DNA of 64,000 nucleotides from Chrysomallon squamiferum. Its lineage: Eukaryota > Mollusca > Gastropoda > Neomphalida > Peltospiridae. The stretch covers positions 3,824,605 to 3,888,604 of the forward strand of contig CM022673.1 in assembly GCA_012295275.1 (NCBI GenBank), given 5' to 3'. A program made the translations under genes and the position numbers. The notes under the pieces are model-generated. The model did not search any database and had not been told where the DNA came from. It was given only the letters and a program-made list of their open reading frames with translations. Shown here one piece after another: positions 40,186-52,815 of the stretch (within the stretch, counting starts at the first letter, position 1; the number at the start of each line of letters is the position of its first letter).

Positions 40186-41010
40186 AATAATCTTGTTGTC
40201 TAATAACACTTGAACAGTATAACCTCTGTGATTTTTTCTATTCATAGCAGCGGCTTCTCGAAATCCGGCGTTATTTTTGTACTGTTTGAATATGCTAGAC
40301 TCGCTGTGATTTGACCAGTGCTTTGGCTGTTTACTAGGCACAGATTTCAGAGAATGTTTCATATGCATTCCTTAGAAAGGAGAAGCCTTTGGGTTTTTTG
40401 AATTATTAGAATAGGAGTTATTCCAGAGTGGACGTTTTAATTTTGAGTTAAATTTAGAAGATTGAGACGCCATATTGTCCATCTTTCCTTCTGTTTTAAT
40501 CCATCTTAGAAAGATATATTTATCAATCAAGTTAGATAATAAAATAAACTGGTGCTACATGCAATAAACGACTGCAGAATGCACACACGAAACTGAACTG
40601 AATTCAGTTGCAAAGATACCATATTCGAAATTAAGGATACGTATAATGACGTATCACGATTTACACGTACATGAAACCACACATCTGAACATTACCAACA
40701 TAAGAACTTGCAACATAAAATGATAATCATTTTTCCGTTAGCACACCTGCTTAGATACTGATGCGACCATCAGTTAAGTGAAAAACAAAAATTATTTTTC
40801 ACAGCGAACCTCAGATGGCAAAATGTCTCTTCTGATACGTTTGCTTTCCGTTTTTGCAGTCGTTTGCGATGCGTCAATGGAAAAACCTTTTAAACGGCAA
40901 ACATTACACTGAAAATTATAGCAGTTTGTACGGCAGGCTCACTTTGGCGATGCAGTCAGGTGATGTTTGCGAAATCCACTTAGATAGCACTAAGTGCAGC
41001 GAGTTAACTG

Positions 41011-41077
41011 AAACCTCGCCAGTGTAACGGTTAAAACACAGGTCTGGTACGTGGGAGGTGTCGGGATCGTATCGAAG
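41011..41077 (+). mobile_element. tRNA-derived SINE head or tRNA pseudogene
   Basis: The sequence CCTCGCCAGTGTAACGGTTA, AAACACAGGTCTGGTACGTG, GGAGGTGTCGGGATCGTATCG follows a tRNA layout: A box AGTGTAACGG (41021-41030), anticodon-region CTGGTA, and a decayed B box GGGATCGTATCG (41063-41074). Stems are damaged, so it is not a working tRNA. Confidence 0.5.
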
Positions 41078-41391
41078 AAAAGGAAAACATCGCTTGAACG
41101 CAGTAAATGATTAGTTTAGGTCTCTGTAGCTGTGTTTATGATTAATTAATGTTACTATTTTAGCTGATTAAATAAGTTAAACGTTTTTGTATTTAATGTA
41201 AGCTTTATCTCTTCAGTATATAATTTTATAATCTGTCAGAAATAAGATTTCGTCTTAGTATTATTTATTTATTTATTTATTACTTTTGAATTTGTTTACT
41301 TTAATTATAAGTTGTTTTTTTTACTTTTGAATTTATTTGTTTTAATTTTTTTTTTTTCATCTATATATAAAATATTGACTTATTTTTTTAT

Positions 41392-41556
41392 TGTTAATAT
41401 ATTATTATTTACTTTTTTTCTGTTTTTGTTCCTGTTTTAAAAATGTATTTATTTATATGAAAATAAATAAACACATTTTTAAAATAGAAACAAAAAGAGA
41501 AAAAAAAGAAAATAATAAAAAAAACAACAACAACAAGTAAATAATAACAAATTAAA
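41392..41556. repeat. Long inverted repeat without spacer
   Basis: 41411-41459 pairs with 41460-41508 with about six mismatches in 49. The arms include TTTTAAAAATGTATTTATTT and its counterpart AAATAAATAAACACATTTTTA. Pairing resumes at 41392-41412 with about 41536-41556 after an insertion. Confidence 0.8.
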
Positions 41557-41676
41557 AATAAATAAATAAATCAAATTCTATTTATTTATTTAATTTACTT
41601 ACTTAATTAATCTATCTAATAATATCCCATCTCCTACTTTCTTATTCCTGTTCGTAACAAATATCAATTTAACACT

Positions 41677-41747
41677 TTTTTTTTTTTTTTTTTTTTTGAG
41701 AATATGAAGGTAACACCCTTAAATCTCGCGAAAAGCCAGTTAAAAAT
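41677..41747 (-). mobile_element. Possible SINE 3' end with poly(A)
   Basis: On the minus strand TTTTTAACTGGCTTTTCGCG, AGATTTAAGGGTGTTACCTT and CATATTCTC are followed by about 20 A. A similar TTTTTAACGTGATTTTTGGGGTGTTAC stretch follows the tRNA-like head at 46845-46925. Confidence 0.35.
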
Positions 41748-41814
41748 AAAATATTGACGCTCCACTTGAAAAGTGTGGATACTTGCACTGCTCAGCAAAA
41801 ACCAGTTGGGAAAA

Positions 41815-41858
41815 CACGTGACCTCCACGTGTCTCGATTATCGATCTTACGTCACGTG
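41815..41858. promoter_or_regulatory. Cluster of three CACGTG E-boxes
   Basis: CACGTG occurs at 41815-41820, 41826-41831 and 41853-41858. The outer two read GTCACGTG on one strand, the core preferred by USF/MITF/TFE-type bHLH-zip factors. It lies about 7.6 kb upstream of the first visible VGLUT exon. Function is inferred. Confidence 0.5.
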
Positions 41859-42026
41859 TCGTACGCCTATCTTTTGTCATTTCAATGTCAGTGACAAGAA
41901 AAGAAGCTGCTAATGTTAGAAAACGAAATTACACAATTTGAAAGAAGCGTTTTGAAAAAGGTTAATTGTTGCGATGATGGCCGCGTTTTTTTTTTTTTTT
42001 TTGAAAATAATTTTTTTATTATTTTT

Positions 42027-42059
<33 letters not shown>

Positions 42060-42183
42060 TGCTGATCTTATGTAAGCGTGTTAATAGTTTTTCTTGGTTG
42101 GTTTGTTTTATTTATTTATTTGTTTATATTAATATTTATATATATATCCATTTATTAATTAAATATGTTACCAAAAATGGTTA

Positions 42184-42237
<54 letters not shown>

Positions 42238-42419
42238 TCTTCTTTTTTATATAAAAAAAAGAATTCTTTTATCATATCCATTCATTATTATTTTCATTTT
42301 TAATTTATTTCTTCTTCCGTCTTGTGTTATCTGTTTTATTTTCTTCTTTTTTCTTAAAATTAGGCTTTTCTAAAGTCATTTGTGTATGTGTGTATTTTAT
42401 TAAAATATTATGCAACAGC

Positions 42420-42424
<5 letters not shown>

Positions 42425-42504
<80 letters not shown>
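42425..42504. repeat. (TC)40 microsatellite
   Basis: Uninterrupted dinucleotide repeat. Confidence 0.97.
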
Positions 42505-42506
<2 letters not shown>

Positions 42507-44972
42507 CAACTCGTCAGGTGTGTCAGTGAACAAGTTTAAACCATTTCAGTACATTTCAAACTCAACATAAACACATGCCTACAAAATAATTCCAGAATGA
42601 AAACGGGATATCAGTAAGAATATTTCAAATAAAAATGATCCAACGATGAATACTACAGGTAATACACTTTTAAGCTAAATTAAAATGAATTGATTTTTTT
42701 TTTTTTTTTTTTTTTTTAAGTAACAAGACGGAAATGAAAATTGAATAATTCTTTTTTCAACATTTGTCAAAGAAATGTATTTTAACAGAAAGCAGCAATG
42801 GCCGAGATGAAATCTGCAGGAAACCAGGAGATTAATAGTCCGTCCGCCCACTAACAGTAAAACTCAGATTTTTCTAACAGGAGTGCGAAAAACCAGGAAC
42901 ACAGAATAGAGAGAAAGTAGAAAAATCTGAGTTTGGAGAAACAATAAAAAAAAAAAAAAAATCAAATAAAAAAATCACGAAAAAATTTGTTAAATTGAGA
43001 AAGATAAAATCAGATAGAGAGAAAGCAAAAAATTAATATAGGATTTAAAAAAAAAAAAAATTCTAAAATGTGTTTTTAATATTGTGAAATATGACGCAGG
43101 AGAAAAAAGAGCAAGGAAAAACTAAGCATATATATATTTGAAATTCTAGAAAAAATCTAGAAAAATAAAATACAAATACAAAATCTACTGTAAGTCAAAT
43201 AAAATTATTATAATCGGTAAATGACAAATATCAATTCCAAAAAAATAAGGTTTAACAACGGAATTTAAAACAAAAATATATATATATAAATAATATTTAA
43301 GTAAAATAAAATAAATGTAAATTCTAAACATTAAAAAAAAAGTAAAATAAAATTTCTGTATAACAGGAGTGATAATAATGATAATAATAATAACTGAAGT
43401 TTCAGTAATAGTAATAGTAACAGTAATAGTAACAGTACTTATAATAGTAATAGTAGTAGCAATAGTAACAATAACAGAAGTAGCAGTGGTAGTAGTAGCA
43501 GCAGTAATAACAGTAATATGGAAACTAAACTCGACGCATTCTAAATCTTAAACAAATCATAATAAATATTTAATAAAAAGAATGATTTGAATCACACAGC
43601 TTTCAGTTCAAACCTCAGCACCAGACAAAACAACATGACACGAGGACGCATCTCTGTACTCAGACGATTACATTCTTAAACCCCTGCACTTCCAATTAAA
43701 ACGTTTCCATCTGCAGCCTTCGGTCTGAGCGCTAAACCCGGGACAAAGACGCAAAGCCCAGAAGGTAACGTAACGACCTCGGGACGCTGCAATGGCGTCT
43801 GTTTGCTTTCCGCGACGTCCGCGTCCCTGATGCAAAAACGATGACAAATACAGTTTTAAAGCGTTTCTCTCCGGAGATTTTTCTTGTTATTTGCGAACTC
43901 ATTATTTTGGATTAAGTCCGTAAGAAGCTTAATACGGGAATTTCTACTATCAAAAGAAGAATCATTTTGGCGTTGTGTTTACCATTCAATAAAGCTTATA
44001 GGTTCTTTACCAAGAATGGCTTCGTTCCGCGGCACGGTCGGGCTATAAATTACGGGGGAAAAAAAAGAAAAAAAAAGAAGAAGAAACAACTGCTGGGCAT
44101 CATTACTTATGATAGTGTTCATAAGATTGTGGTTTTAGTTTTATCAAGTTATATTAATTTTCATCGATCGAGCTTCTATCAGGTACACACACAGCCGCAC
44201 ACTTAGTAAATCTTCCTTAATTTAGAAATAATGCCTAAAATACCCGATGGAAAAAAAAAACTTTTGTTTTATTAGTTAAATTAAAGTTTGTTTTATGTAG
44301 TATTTTCTTCTCTTTTTTATTTTTTTTTTTTTTATAACTCCGGATTTATCAGTTAACTTCAGTGAGTTGGTAATTAAGTTAAAAACGGAGTAAACCAGAC
44401 GAGTAAAGAAAATGAACAAACGTAATTTTATTGGATTAAAAAATAAATGTTAATTAATGAGTTTGTTAAGGTGATTATAAAAAAGATCAAAGGAACGGGA
44501 AAGAAAGATAATATGAAGAAAAACAAAAGATAAAGAAAATTAATTTCGATTTTTTAATTATTTTTTTTTAATGCAGAATAAAGTTAAGACTTAAATTTTT
44601 ATTTGTATATGTGTGTATTGTACTTATTTATGTATAATTATAACTTTAAAATCATATTCATATTATTTTTATTCATTTTATAATTATTTTTTCATATATT
44701 CTTTCTTATTTTCTGTCTTTCTCTACTAGTAGTAATAACAAAAGTAGTATTAGTAATAGTCGTACTAACAGTAATCTTAAATACTAGTAGTCATGATAGG
44801 AGGAATAGTCGTTACTGTTGTTGTTGTTGTTGTTGTTGTTGTTAAATATGTTGGAACATACATGTCTATTTTATTTTCTGATTAATTATACAGTATATAA
44901 ATTATAAATAAATTGTATCAAAGTAGAGTGTAAGAAATGTGCACTGAGAGAAAGCGAAACAAGAAGAAGAAG

Positions 44973-45012
<40 letters not shown>

Positions 45013-46811
45013 AAAGAGAAAGATGAGAAAGAAGAAGACATTATTTCAAATAATGGAATAAAAATTAAAAATAAAAAAAAAAAAAAAAAAAAAGCTACCA
45101 GACGCACAACAAAACCCCAGCTTGTCCTTCTCTATTTTTTATGTTATTAACAATAATCAGTTGACTGTGATGAGCACATGATTCATCGGACATCTGATGC
45201 TACGAAACTAATGCGGTTTTATTGCTTTTCTTAAATTGGCAGAGCTAGCCAGAGAACGCGCTGTAGGAAAACTCGTCAGACGGCTCGGCTCGGATGTGTG
45301 TCAGGCGGTTTATTAGCAATATTCTTCAAATTCCTACGACAGTGACGAAAATATCTCCAACCTGGCACATGCCTGCTCTTCCTGGCCTCACATCTTCCAG
45401 CCTTTCAGAATTTCTTTGTGCGCACTTCATAAACACGCCATCAATTCCAGGCCGGTTCCTGAATGAGCGGACCTGGCCTACATATTAAAGAGGTGTTTAG
45501 AGAAATGTAACAGAAACGACCCCGTTTTGACCGAAAGAGAAATTAGGTTTTTGGTCGTAAGAAAAGAGAGAAAGAATGAGGCAAAGAAAAGGAAAAAGAG
45601 AAGAAAAAAATAACGAAGGAAAGTAAAGAAAGAAAAAGAGAATCAAAGAAATAAATTAAAGAAGAATAAAGAAATATTATATTGGCCAGAGAGGTTTATA
45701 GAAAGACAAGAGGATAAAAAGACAGATAGGCAGACAGAAACATAGAGATAGACAGGTTTAGAGAAACCTACAAAGCTGTACAGATAATCAGAAAGACACA
45801 GATCAGACACATATACAGACATAAGCCTTCAGAAACAGGAATAAATAACGTACTGACACAGAGATAGAGAAACAAACATAATCAGAGAGAAAAAAAAAAA
45901 AAAAAAAACGAACCAACAACACATAGACACACCAAAAACTCCATAATTTATCCGAGGAAGTAAATAAGATGGTGAATAAGATATTTTTCATTTGTCTGTT
46001 AATTTCACTTGAATGAATTGAGAATTCTGAACATATATACTTTGATGTAAACGAGTTGGTAACGAAAGCGGGATATTAGATAAAAATCGACCACAAGAGT
46101 CGCTGTTAGAACAGTGGCGTATAAAACCTAATTGATATTACTAATGGCACAGTTAACCAATATATCGAAACTCAAGGGAGCTGTTATTTAAATGACGATA
46201 ATGAAATGAAAAGATAAAAAAAAAAGACACTTTTCTGTACTGGAAGTACCCCCTCTTTCCTCTGATGTATTTTACTGTTTATATCATTATTTTGTTAATG
46301 TCAAAATTATCAATATCATCATTATCATCATCATCATTACTATTATGGGTGTTATTATATATTATTATTGTTGTTGTTGACGTTGTTGTTGGCGTTGATA
46401 TTTTCAGCTGCAGCAGCAGCAGTATTATGATTGGTGTAGGTTGTGCTTTGAGGGCATCTCTCAGGCAACATGGATCGTACATCATTACGTCATTTCCAGC
46501 TGGTTTTTCAGATCTGGTTTTTCGAAGGTTGTTGTACATTTTCTCCTGTATATGGGTAGGTATTTATAAAGTATATCTTAAAACATAAACAACAACAACT
46601 ACTACTACTACTACTACTACTATTACTATTACAACTATTATTATTATTAATATTATTATTATCATTGGAATGGAATGGAAAAAAATTAACGTGCTAATCA
46701 GAGCAAGCTGTTGTGAAGCACGTATTATCATTACCATCTTTGTTATTATTATAGTCCAAGAGTAAGCGTCTTCTCAAGACAGAGTTATTATTAGTAGTAT
46801 ATTAGATAATT

Positions 46812-46925
46812 AATTAATGAATGCAGTAACACCCCAAAAATCACGTTAAAAACCTGTGCAGATTTTTTAACCCAAAACCTTCCTGTCTATACAATAATCG
46901 TTTAACCACAGTCTCACCGAAGCTC
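46812..46925 (-). mobile_element. tRNA-derived SINE remnant
   Basis: The minus strand reads GAGACTGTGGTTAAACGATT, a short anticodon-type region, then AGGTTTTGGGTTAAAAAATC, a decayed B box in the same context (AGGTTTTGGGTT) as the copy at 6601-6670. The body ends GGGGTGTTAC, like the element at 41677-41747. Confidence 0.45.
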
Positions 46926-47669
46926 ATTTTGATGTGGAAAAAAATGCCAGCATAACAAAAACTGTACATAGATACATACTACAATTACTCTGACGCGAAA
47001 GATTGACATAACAGCATCAACAACAACAACAACGTAAGGATAGTAGAAAAAAAAGAAAAGAAAAAAAAGAATGAAAAGCTTTCTGTCCTATCAATCATGT
47101 TTTAACACGAATCCCGTTGCGTCTGGTGCGTGGTATTCGAATAATTAACTCGTTGCCAGACGTTACAAATGCGGCAAGCGAGCGGCTTGTAACGTCTCTG
47201 TGTTCGTTTCGTACGCCTTGTAACGTGCTTCGACCGTCGAGGCTGAAAGTTATTGCTTCCGCGAGACGCGGTGCAAATTGAAACAAGTAAAAATGCGCTA
47301 TCGAAAAAGGGGAGGCGAAATTTTCTGATTCATTGCTTGTGTCTATTATGGGCCGAGCCGCTCCATTTAACTACTGCCGAAATGACGATGAGCAAATTTG
47401 AAACCGACACGAGATAACATGTTTTTACGACCATCCATCGTTTTGTCGTTTTCTGTTGCTGATTTTATCAGCAGTGGGGAAAAAAAAAAAATTGTTATCT
47501 ATTGCTTTTGTATGCTCTCTTGTCTTTCTTTCTTTTTTCTTTTTTTTCTCTTCTTTTTTCAGGGTTTTGTTTTGTTGTACGCATTTCAACGCATTTATTA
47601 TATTCTTTATTCTGGAATTTCGGTTTCTTTAATGTAAACATCATCATCACAATCATCATCATCATCATC

Positions 47670-47721
<52 letters not shown>

Positions 47722-47969
47722 AACATGCACAAGCCTGTTTCTTTAGACACCAAATTACTTAACTAATAATCAAGATTACATACATTTTTAAAAAAATATA
47801 AACAAAATAAATATTCTGAAAAATAACGAGTGGATTACTGACGGAGACGTGAAACCCTGTTATCTACAAGTTTCAAAAATATTTTTAGACTCTTTTTCTT
47901 TCTAGACAGCATATTTTAAACAGCCTTTAATTCACATTTATCAACTAGTCATTAACCTAATGGGCAGCC

Positions 47970-48030
47970 GAGGTGATTTGATCCCGAGTTCCCCCATGTC
48001 TCGTGACAACTGCATAAACAGCGTCCCCCC
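47970..48030 (-). mobile_element. Possible tRNA-like SINE remnant
   Basis: The minus strand reads GTTGTCACGAGACATGGGGG then AACTCGGGATCAAATCACC; GGGATCAAATC resembles a B box and the context resembles the element at 41011-41077. The A-box side is poor. Confidence 0.3.
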
Positions 48031-48453
48031 CCCCAGTACTGTTGAATGTAAAACACTTCTGTCCTTACATTCATTCATCTGCTAGTGCTGCTTTATGCAA
48101 CCATCTCTTGCGTGCTGGAAAGCAGAAGGTCACAGAAAATTAAACAAGCATTACGTACTTAATAGACCACTCGAATGTTTTTCGTGTTAACAGCCGAGTG
48201 GAGTTCCAAGTTCAGCAAACATCGATTTGCTCGATTTAGTTGTCTTTCATTCAGGTTTTCATTTTTATAAAATTTTATTTTCCTTCTTGTCGTGTGGTAA
48301 ATATTCCTAAGTGCTCGTTCTGAAGTTTTCATCCAGGCATTACGTGACAGTATTAGTCTCGTCTGTTAAACGTCTTATTTTGTCCTCGCATTTACAACAC
48401 CATGCTGTTAACATATATACCTTATCTACAACTGTAGCTTACACGTCTCTGGA

Positions 48454-48484
<31 letters not shown>

Positions 48485-48940
48485 CAGCATCACTGGCTGT
48501 CCAACTTGCAAACGTTTGTGATGAAAACGTACTTGGATTCCTGGAAGTCCGGTCAGTCGTAATGACTGTTTTAAAGGTGATGTGTAAATTATTCTTTGTG
48601 GTGAAGTCCAGTAAATTAGAACTTAAAAACCTTTTTGTATGTCTTACCCCATCAGCCTGTTATCTCTAACTTATTTCTCAGAAGACTGGTTATTCAGTTT
48701 TCCATGTAATGAAAATATTTCACGGATTACTTATTTTTAGGATTGTCACTTCATGGAAAGGATTTTTCCTTTTTGTTTAGATGGTTGCTTATATTTAGAT
48801 ATTTCCAGAAATATGGACTATCCATTCTTAAGTGATTAACTTTTTTTTATGTTTCTTTTCTTTCCGTAAATGTGATTTATCCCGAAAAAATGTGATTTAC
48901 ATTCTTATATTCATCATGGATTGCCGTATGAAGTCGGGGT

Positions 48941-48944
<4 letters not shown>

Positions 48945-49000
<56 letters not shown>
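48945..49000. repeat. (TG)28 microsatellite
   Basis: Uninterrupted, followed after a few bases by a CTTT repeat. Confidence 0.97.
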
Positions 49001-49001
<1 letters not shown>

Positions 49002-50019
49002 TTTTTCTTTCTTTCTTTCTTTCTTTCTTTTGTATTTTTGTTTATTTATTTATTTATTATTTTTAATGCTTGGTACCAAGCATAGGCCTTCCTATAACAA
49101 ACAGCCTTCCAGTACAACAAGAAATAAAAGTACAAAGTGTCTTGCTTTACTTTTCAAACTTCTGATTGGATTCACTGGTTGAATTACTACCACAAAGCAA
49201 ACTGCACATCTTTGTAAAATCAAATTTTGCATATATTTCGTCTGCAAAAGGAAATCAAAACAGAATAATTACTGGAACAGTTACTCCGAGACTATCACCA
49301 GAACCAGAAATAACCGGTAGTAGTGTTGTACAGAACGGAAAAAGAGTCGGAACCGGATATCCTGCTGCATTGTGGGAAAAAAGCCCGCTATAATAACAAT
49401 TTTCTCTTACAAATGAAAGTGCCTTAGACTGACCCAAATTCTATTACAGAAAGAATATCGAATCTCGTGCCGAAAGAATGTTAAGCAAAGCAGTTTGCTT
49501 AGTGTAATAATATTGTATTAAACGGTCGAATTGCTTCACGTAATGCAAGACAAATGTCATGGATACCACATTAAGTATTTTCATAATAGTATTTTCTCTC
49601 TCTCTCTCTCGACTCTTGTAATAGGAATGAAAGACTCGTGGTAGTTACAGAGAAAGTGGAAATGACGTAAAAGCTATTTGCACGTCATTTTGTGCACGAT
49701 TCAGAAATGTACACAAACCAGTAACAAATAAAATCCATTTCAGTCCAACTTTAATATGCATCTACTGTACATATAATAGTTTAACTATAAAATACCTTAA
49801 ACCTTTATATATGTGTATGTAAATGTGTGTATGTATATATCTATATACTATCTTATAGTAGATACAATGTATACAGTAAGTAGTGATAACAGTCGTAATA
49901 CTAGTAGTTTTCTTCTTTTTCATCTTCTAAATATGGTGATGGTTGACAGAAATAATGGTTACGTGATGTTAGTAGTTGAAGCTTTGGTAACAGCTATAGT
50001 AGTTCTGTCTTATTATGAT

Positions 50020-50310
50020 TACAGTAGCAGCAGCAGTAGTAGTGGTAATATCAGCAGCAGTAGTTGCAATAGTACAAATACTAGTAGTAAAAGCTATAGA
50101 AGAAGCAGCAGCAGTAGTGGTTGTAGTAGTAGTGATAGTAGCAGCAAAAGGAACAGTAGTAATATAAGTAGCAGCAGAAGCAGCGACAGTGGTAGTAATA
50201 ATAGTTGTTGTAGCAGCAGTAGTAGTAGCAGCAACAGTGCCTACAGCTTGACGGATAGTAATGATGTTGTTAGTAGCATTAGTAATAGCAGCAGTAATGG
50301 TGTTTGTAGT
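50020..50310. repeat. Diverged (AGC/AGT)n array
   Basis: About 290 bp of AGY triplets with many variants, giving a serine-rich open frame of 187 codons (49813-50376). It has no domain, and the sequence is explained by the repeat. Confidence 0.9.
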
Positions 50311-52772
50311 ACTGTACTGTTAATACAAATTATTAAATATCTACTTTTAACAATCAATAACAAATACAGTGTATAATAAATAGCAATGAAAACCATGAAT
50401 TAAAGTTTAAAAATGTTAAAAAAAATAGCATGAAAACACGTAACCCACTTTTCATTTCACGAACGCGGTGTTTTATTTTGAATGAATCAGTTTGATTCTC
50501 ATTCTTCAAGGCTTTGCAAAGTAAATGAAGTTATAGAAAAAAGTTGATTTCATTATTTCAGCTGGGTGGATCCCCGCAAACGTTACGAACTGTTTTGTTT
50601 TGTTTTACCTTTACTTTTTTATTTTTTATTTTTATATTTTGTTTTACATTTTACTACCTACAACTGGTAAAACTCGTTTTGCTACGTTTGTGTCACCCGA
50701 AAATCGATAGACTGATACTTGTAGTATCCATTACCTTGTAACCGGAAGTGTAAACAATGAAGAACTTCCGCTAACTTTGACTGGTTGTTTTTGAAAGCGG
50801 AACCATGAAGGATAAATTCGTGTTTCTACCATAAACATGTCTTCTTTTCAGCTGCAGTTTGTACAGGCTTGGTTGTGCTAAATATCTTGTACCCGAATCA
50901 ATAGCTTCTTTGAAATAATCCCGCACTAAATGTTTGTCTGTCACTTAATGACGCGTTTGATCTGAGGTTCATTTATCTGGTTCCGATGGCGAGAATATCG
51001 TCTCTAATGCCAGTCAATAGAAAAATATTAAGTGAGTTTCCTAAACGTCCAAAAATAAAGACAGTTATTCTGTGTAAATGTGCTGTAAAAAAAATTTTAA
51101 TGTTTTTTTTTTTTTTTTTTTAATGAGAAAACATTTTATGAAAAAGAAAGAAAGAAAGAAACAAGTTAGGTATCTGGACTGTATGTACTCAAATTTTTGT
51201 TATTAAGATGATTCGAAATCATCATTGTCGTTAACATCGCCATCATCATTACTTTAAAAATGAAATGAGAGCGTTACCAAGAAAAAAATGGACCAAAAAT
51301 CAAACAAATGAACTGATAAATCGACCAACCAAGAAATGAATCAATATGCCAACAAATTAAGAATTAAAGAAATCAATATTAACATGAGTTTTATCACAGA
51401 TTTTATTATTCTCTTTAGTAATAAACTGAAGCAGGAAATGGGATCTAAGTCTAAAACATGATCTGCATTTTAAATACGACTTATAATATTGTGTGCATCA
51501 TTTCGTCTTGTACAAAACTTGATCTTTTGTAAATAAGAAACTAGAAAACAAACATACAAACAACAAGCAAATAAATAAACATGTTTTTGTTTTGTTTGTT
51601 TTTTATTCTGATTTTCACAGTTAATTAAGATTATGTACGTACATTTCATTTGGATGCATTTTGATGAGCCGGTTATATTTTCATTTTGACCAGATTAATA
51701 ACGATATCGCCGACAACAACGACATTAATAACACTGATAATAACAACAATACTGGTAATAATTAAAAATATAGAAGAAGAAGAAGAAGAAGAAGAAGAAG
51801 AAGAAGAAGAAGAAGACGAAGAAAATAACAGGAACAGCATAAGAAAATACAACAGCAACAGAAAAAGAAGTAAAAAATAACTACAACACAAGAATAAGAA
51901 GAAAAACTAAAAACAGCAACAGAAGAAATAACTCAATCAGAAAAAAAAATAACAACAGCAACAATAGAAAAAATAATAGCGACAGCAACAGAAGAAATAG
52001 CAGCAGCAGCAGCAGCAATAACAACGACAGTAACAAACAAGTAAATAAATATATCTTTCTAAAAAAAAATCAATTTGAAAATTAAAAAAATCTCGGTCGT
52101 ATCAACAATTGTTCTTTTATTTGCAACTCTTTTGCACAGGATTTCTATATGTATACGTATACATTTTCTTTTGTCTGTCTCTCTCTGTCTCTCTGTCCTC
52201 CATTATCGCTATGGATTGTCTGGACTTCCTCCCGCTAAAAGACGTCGTCCCGGGGCCGTAGTCACCGGCTTCATGTTGACGGGATTCACTGGCTAGTAAC
52301 GAGAGACAATGGACTGTGACGTGTACGTACACGTTACTTTAAAACAAACACTGGCGCAATCAATAATTTACATTAGACATCACGTTATTTTTAAAGTGTC
52401 GTATAAACATTCACAAAAAAGTCGCGTTGTTTGATGAACGAGATTCGTCTTCTGCGAGTCTGTGTGTATGAACCGATACACATGACTTTGCAGACTAAAA
52501 AGGGTTAAAAGTGACGAAGAAAAGAAAGAAAAGAAAAATAATAATAGTAGTAATAATAATAATAAGGTGGCGTGTGATGGATTGACGATTGAGAAGAAAT
52601 AATATAATGTATTGAAAGAGATCAGTGAGAAATGATGATGGTGATAATGATGTGTGATTTTAATCATCGTTTTTGTTGACAAGAAGATATGAATGATGAT
52701 GATCTTCACAAGATTATTATTATTGTTGTTGCTCTTGTTGTTGCTAATATTATCATCATCATCATCATCATG

Positions 52773-52815
<43 letters not shown>

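Larger units (their letters stand above)
34190..41676. other. Upstream of first visible VGLUT exon: intron or 5' flank
   Basis: Contains AAT then GAA repeats (34193-34410), ACT/AGT and AAT repeats (35600-35860), A-runs (36211-36260, 38167-38212), T-runs, and TTTA repeats (37725-37790). It also has a repeat-poor island (38330-38800), three diverged copies of a TTTCCAAATTTCAG motif (39682, 39947, 40094) and a tRNA-like SINE head (41011-41077). No exon with correct phase was recognised. Confidence 0.5.
41860..47950. other. Upstream region, no gene recognised
   Basis: T-runs 41983-42058; ATT repeat 42183-42236; (TC)40 42425-42504; AGT/AAC-type repeats 43370-43520; GTT 44815-44841 and CAA 44968-45013 repeats; purine-rich 45510-45680; ATC/GTT repeats 46310-46400; ACT 46595-46640; ATC and TC repeats 47640-47717. 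Repeat-poor islands at 43600-44060, 45170-45500 and 47090-47420. Confidence 0.5.

Noticed and set aside
45294-45488. 64-codon plus-strand frame in a repeat-poor island
   Set aside because: No recognisable domain, no splice or start context; the composition fits non-coding unique DNA.
49813-50376. 187-codon serine-rich frame
   Set aside because: Fully explained by a diverged AGC/AGT array, with no domain or splice context.
50700-50810. Minus-strand ACAAG|GTAATG as donor of a first coding exon
   Set aside because: The upstream ATG frame meets a stop before the donor; no compatible phase.
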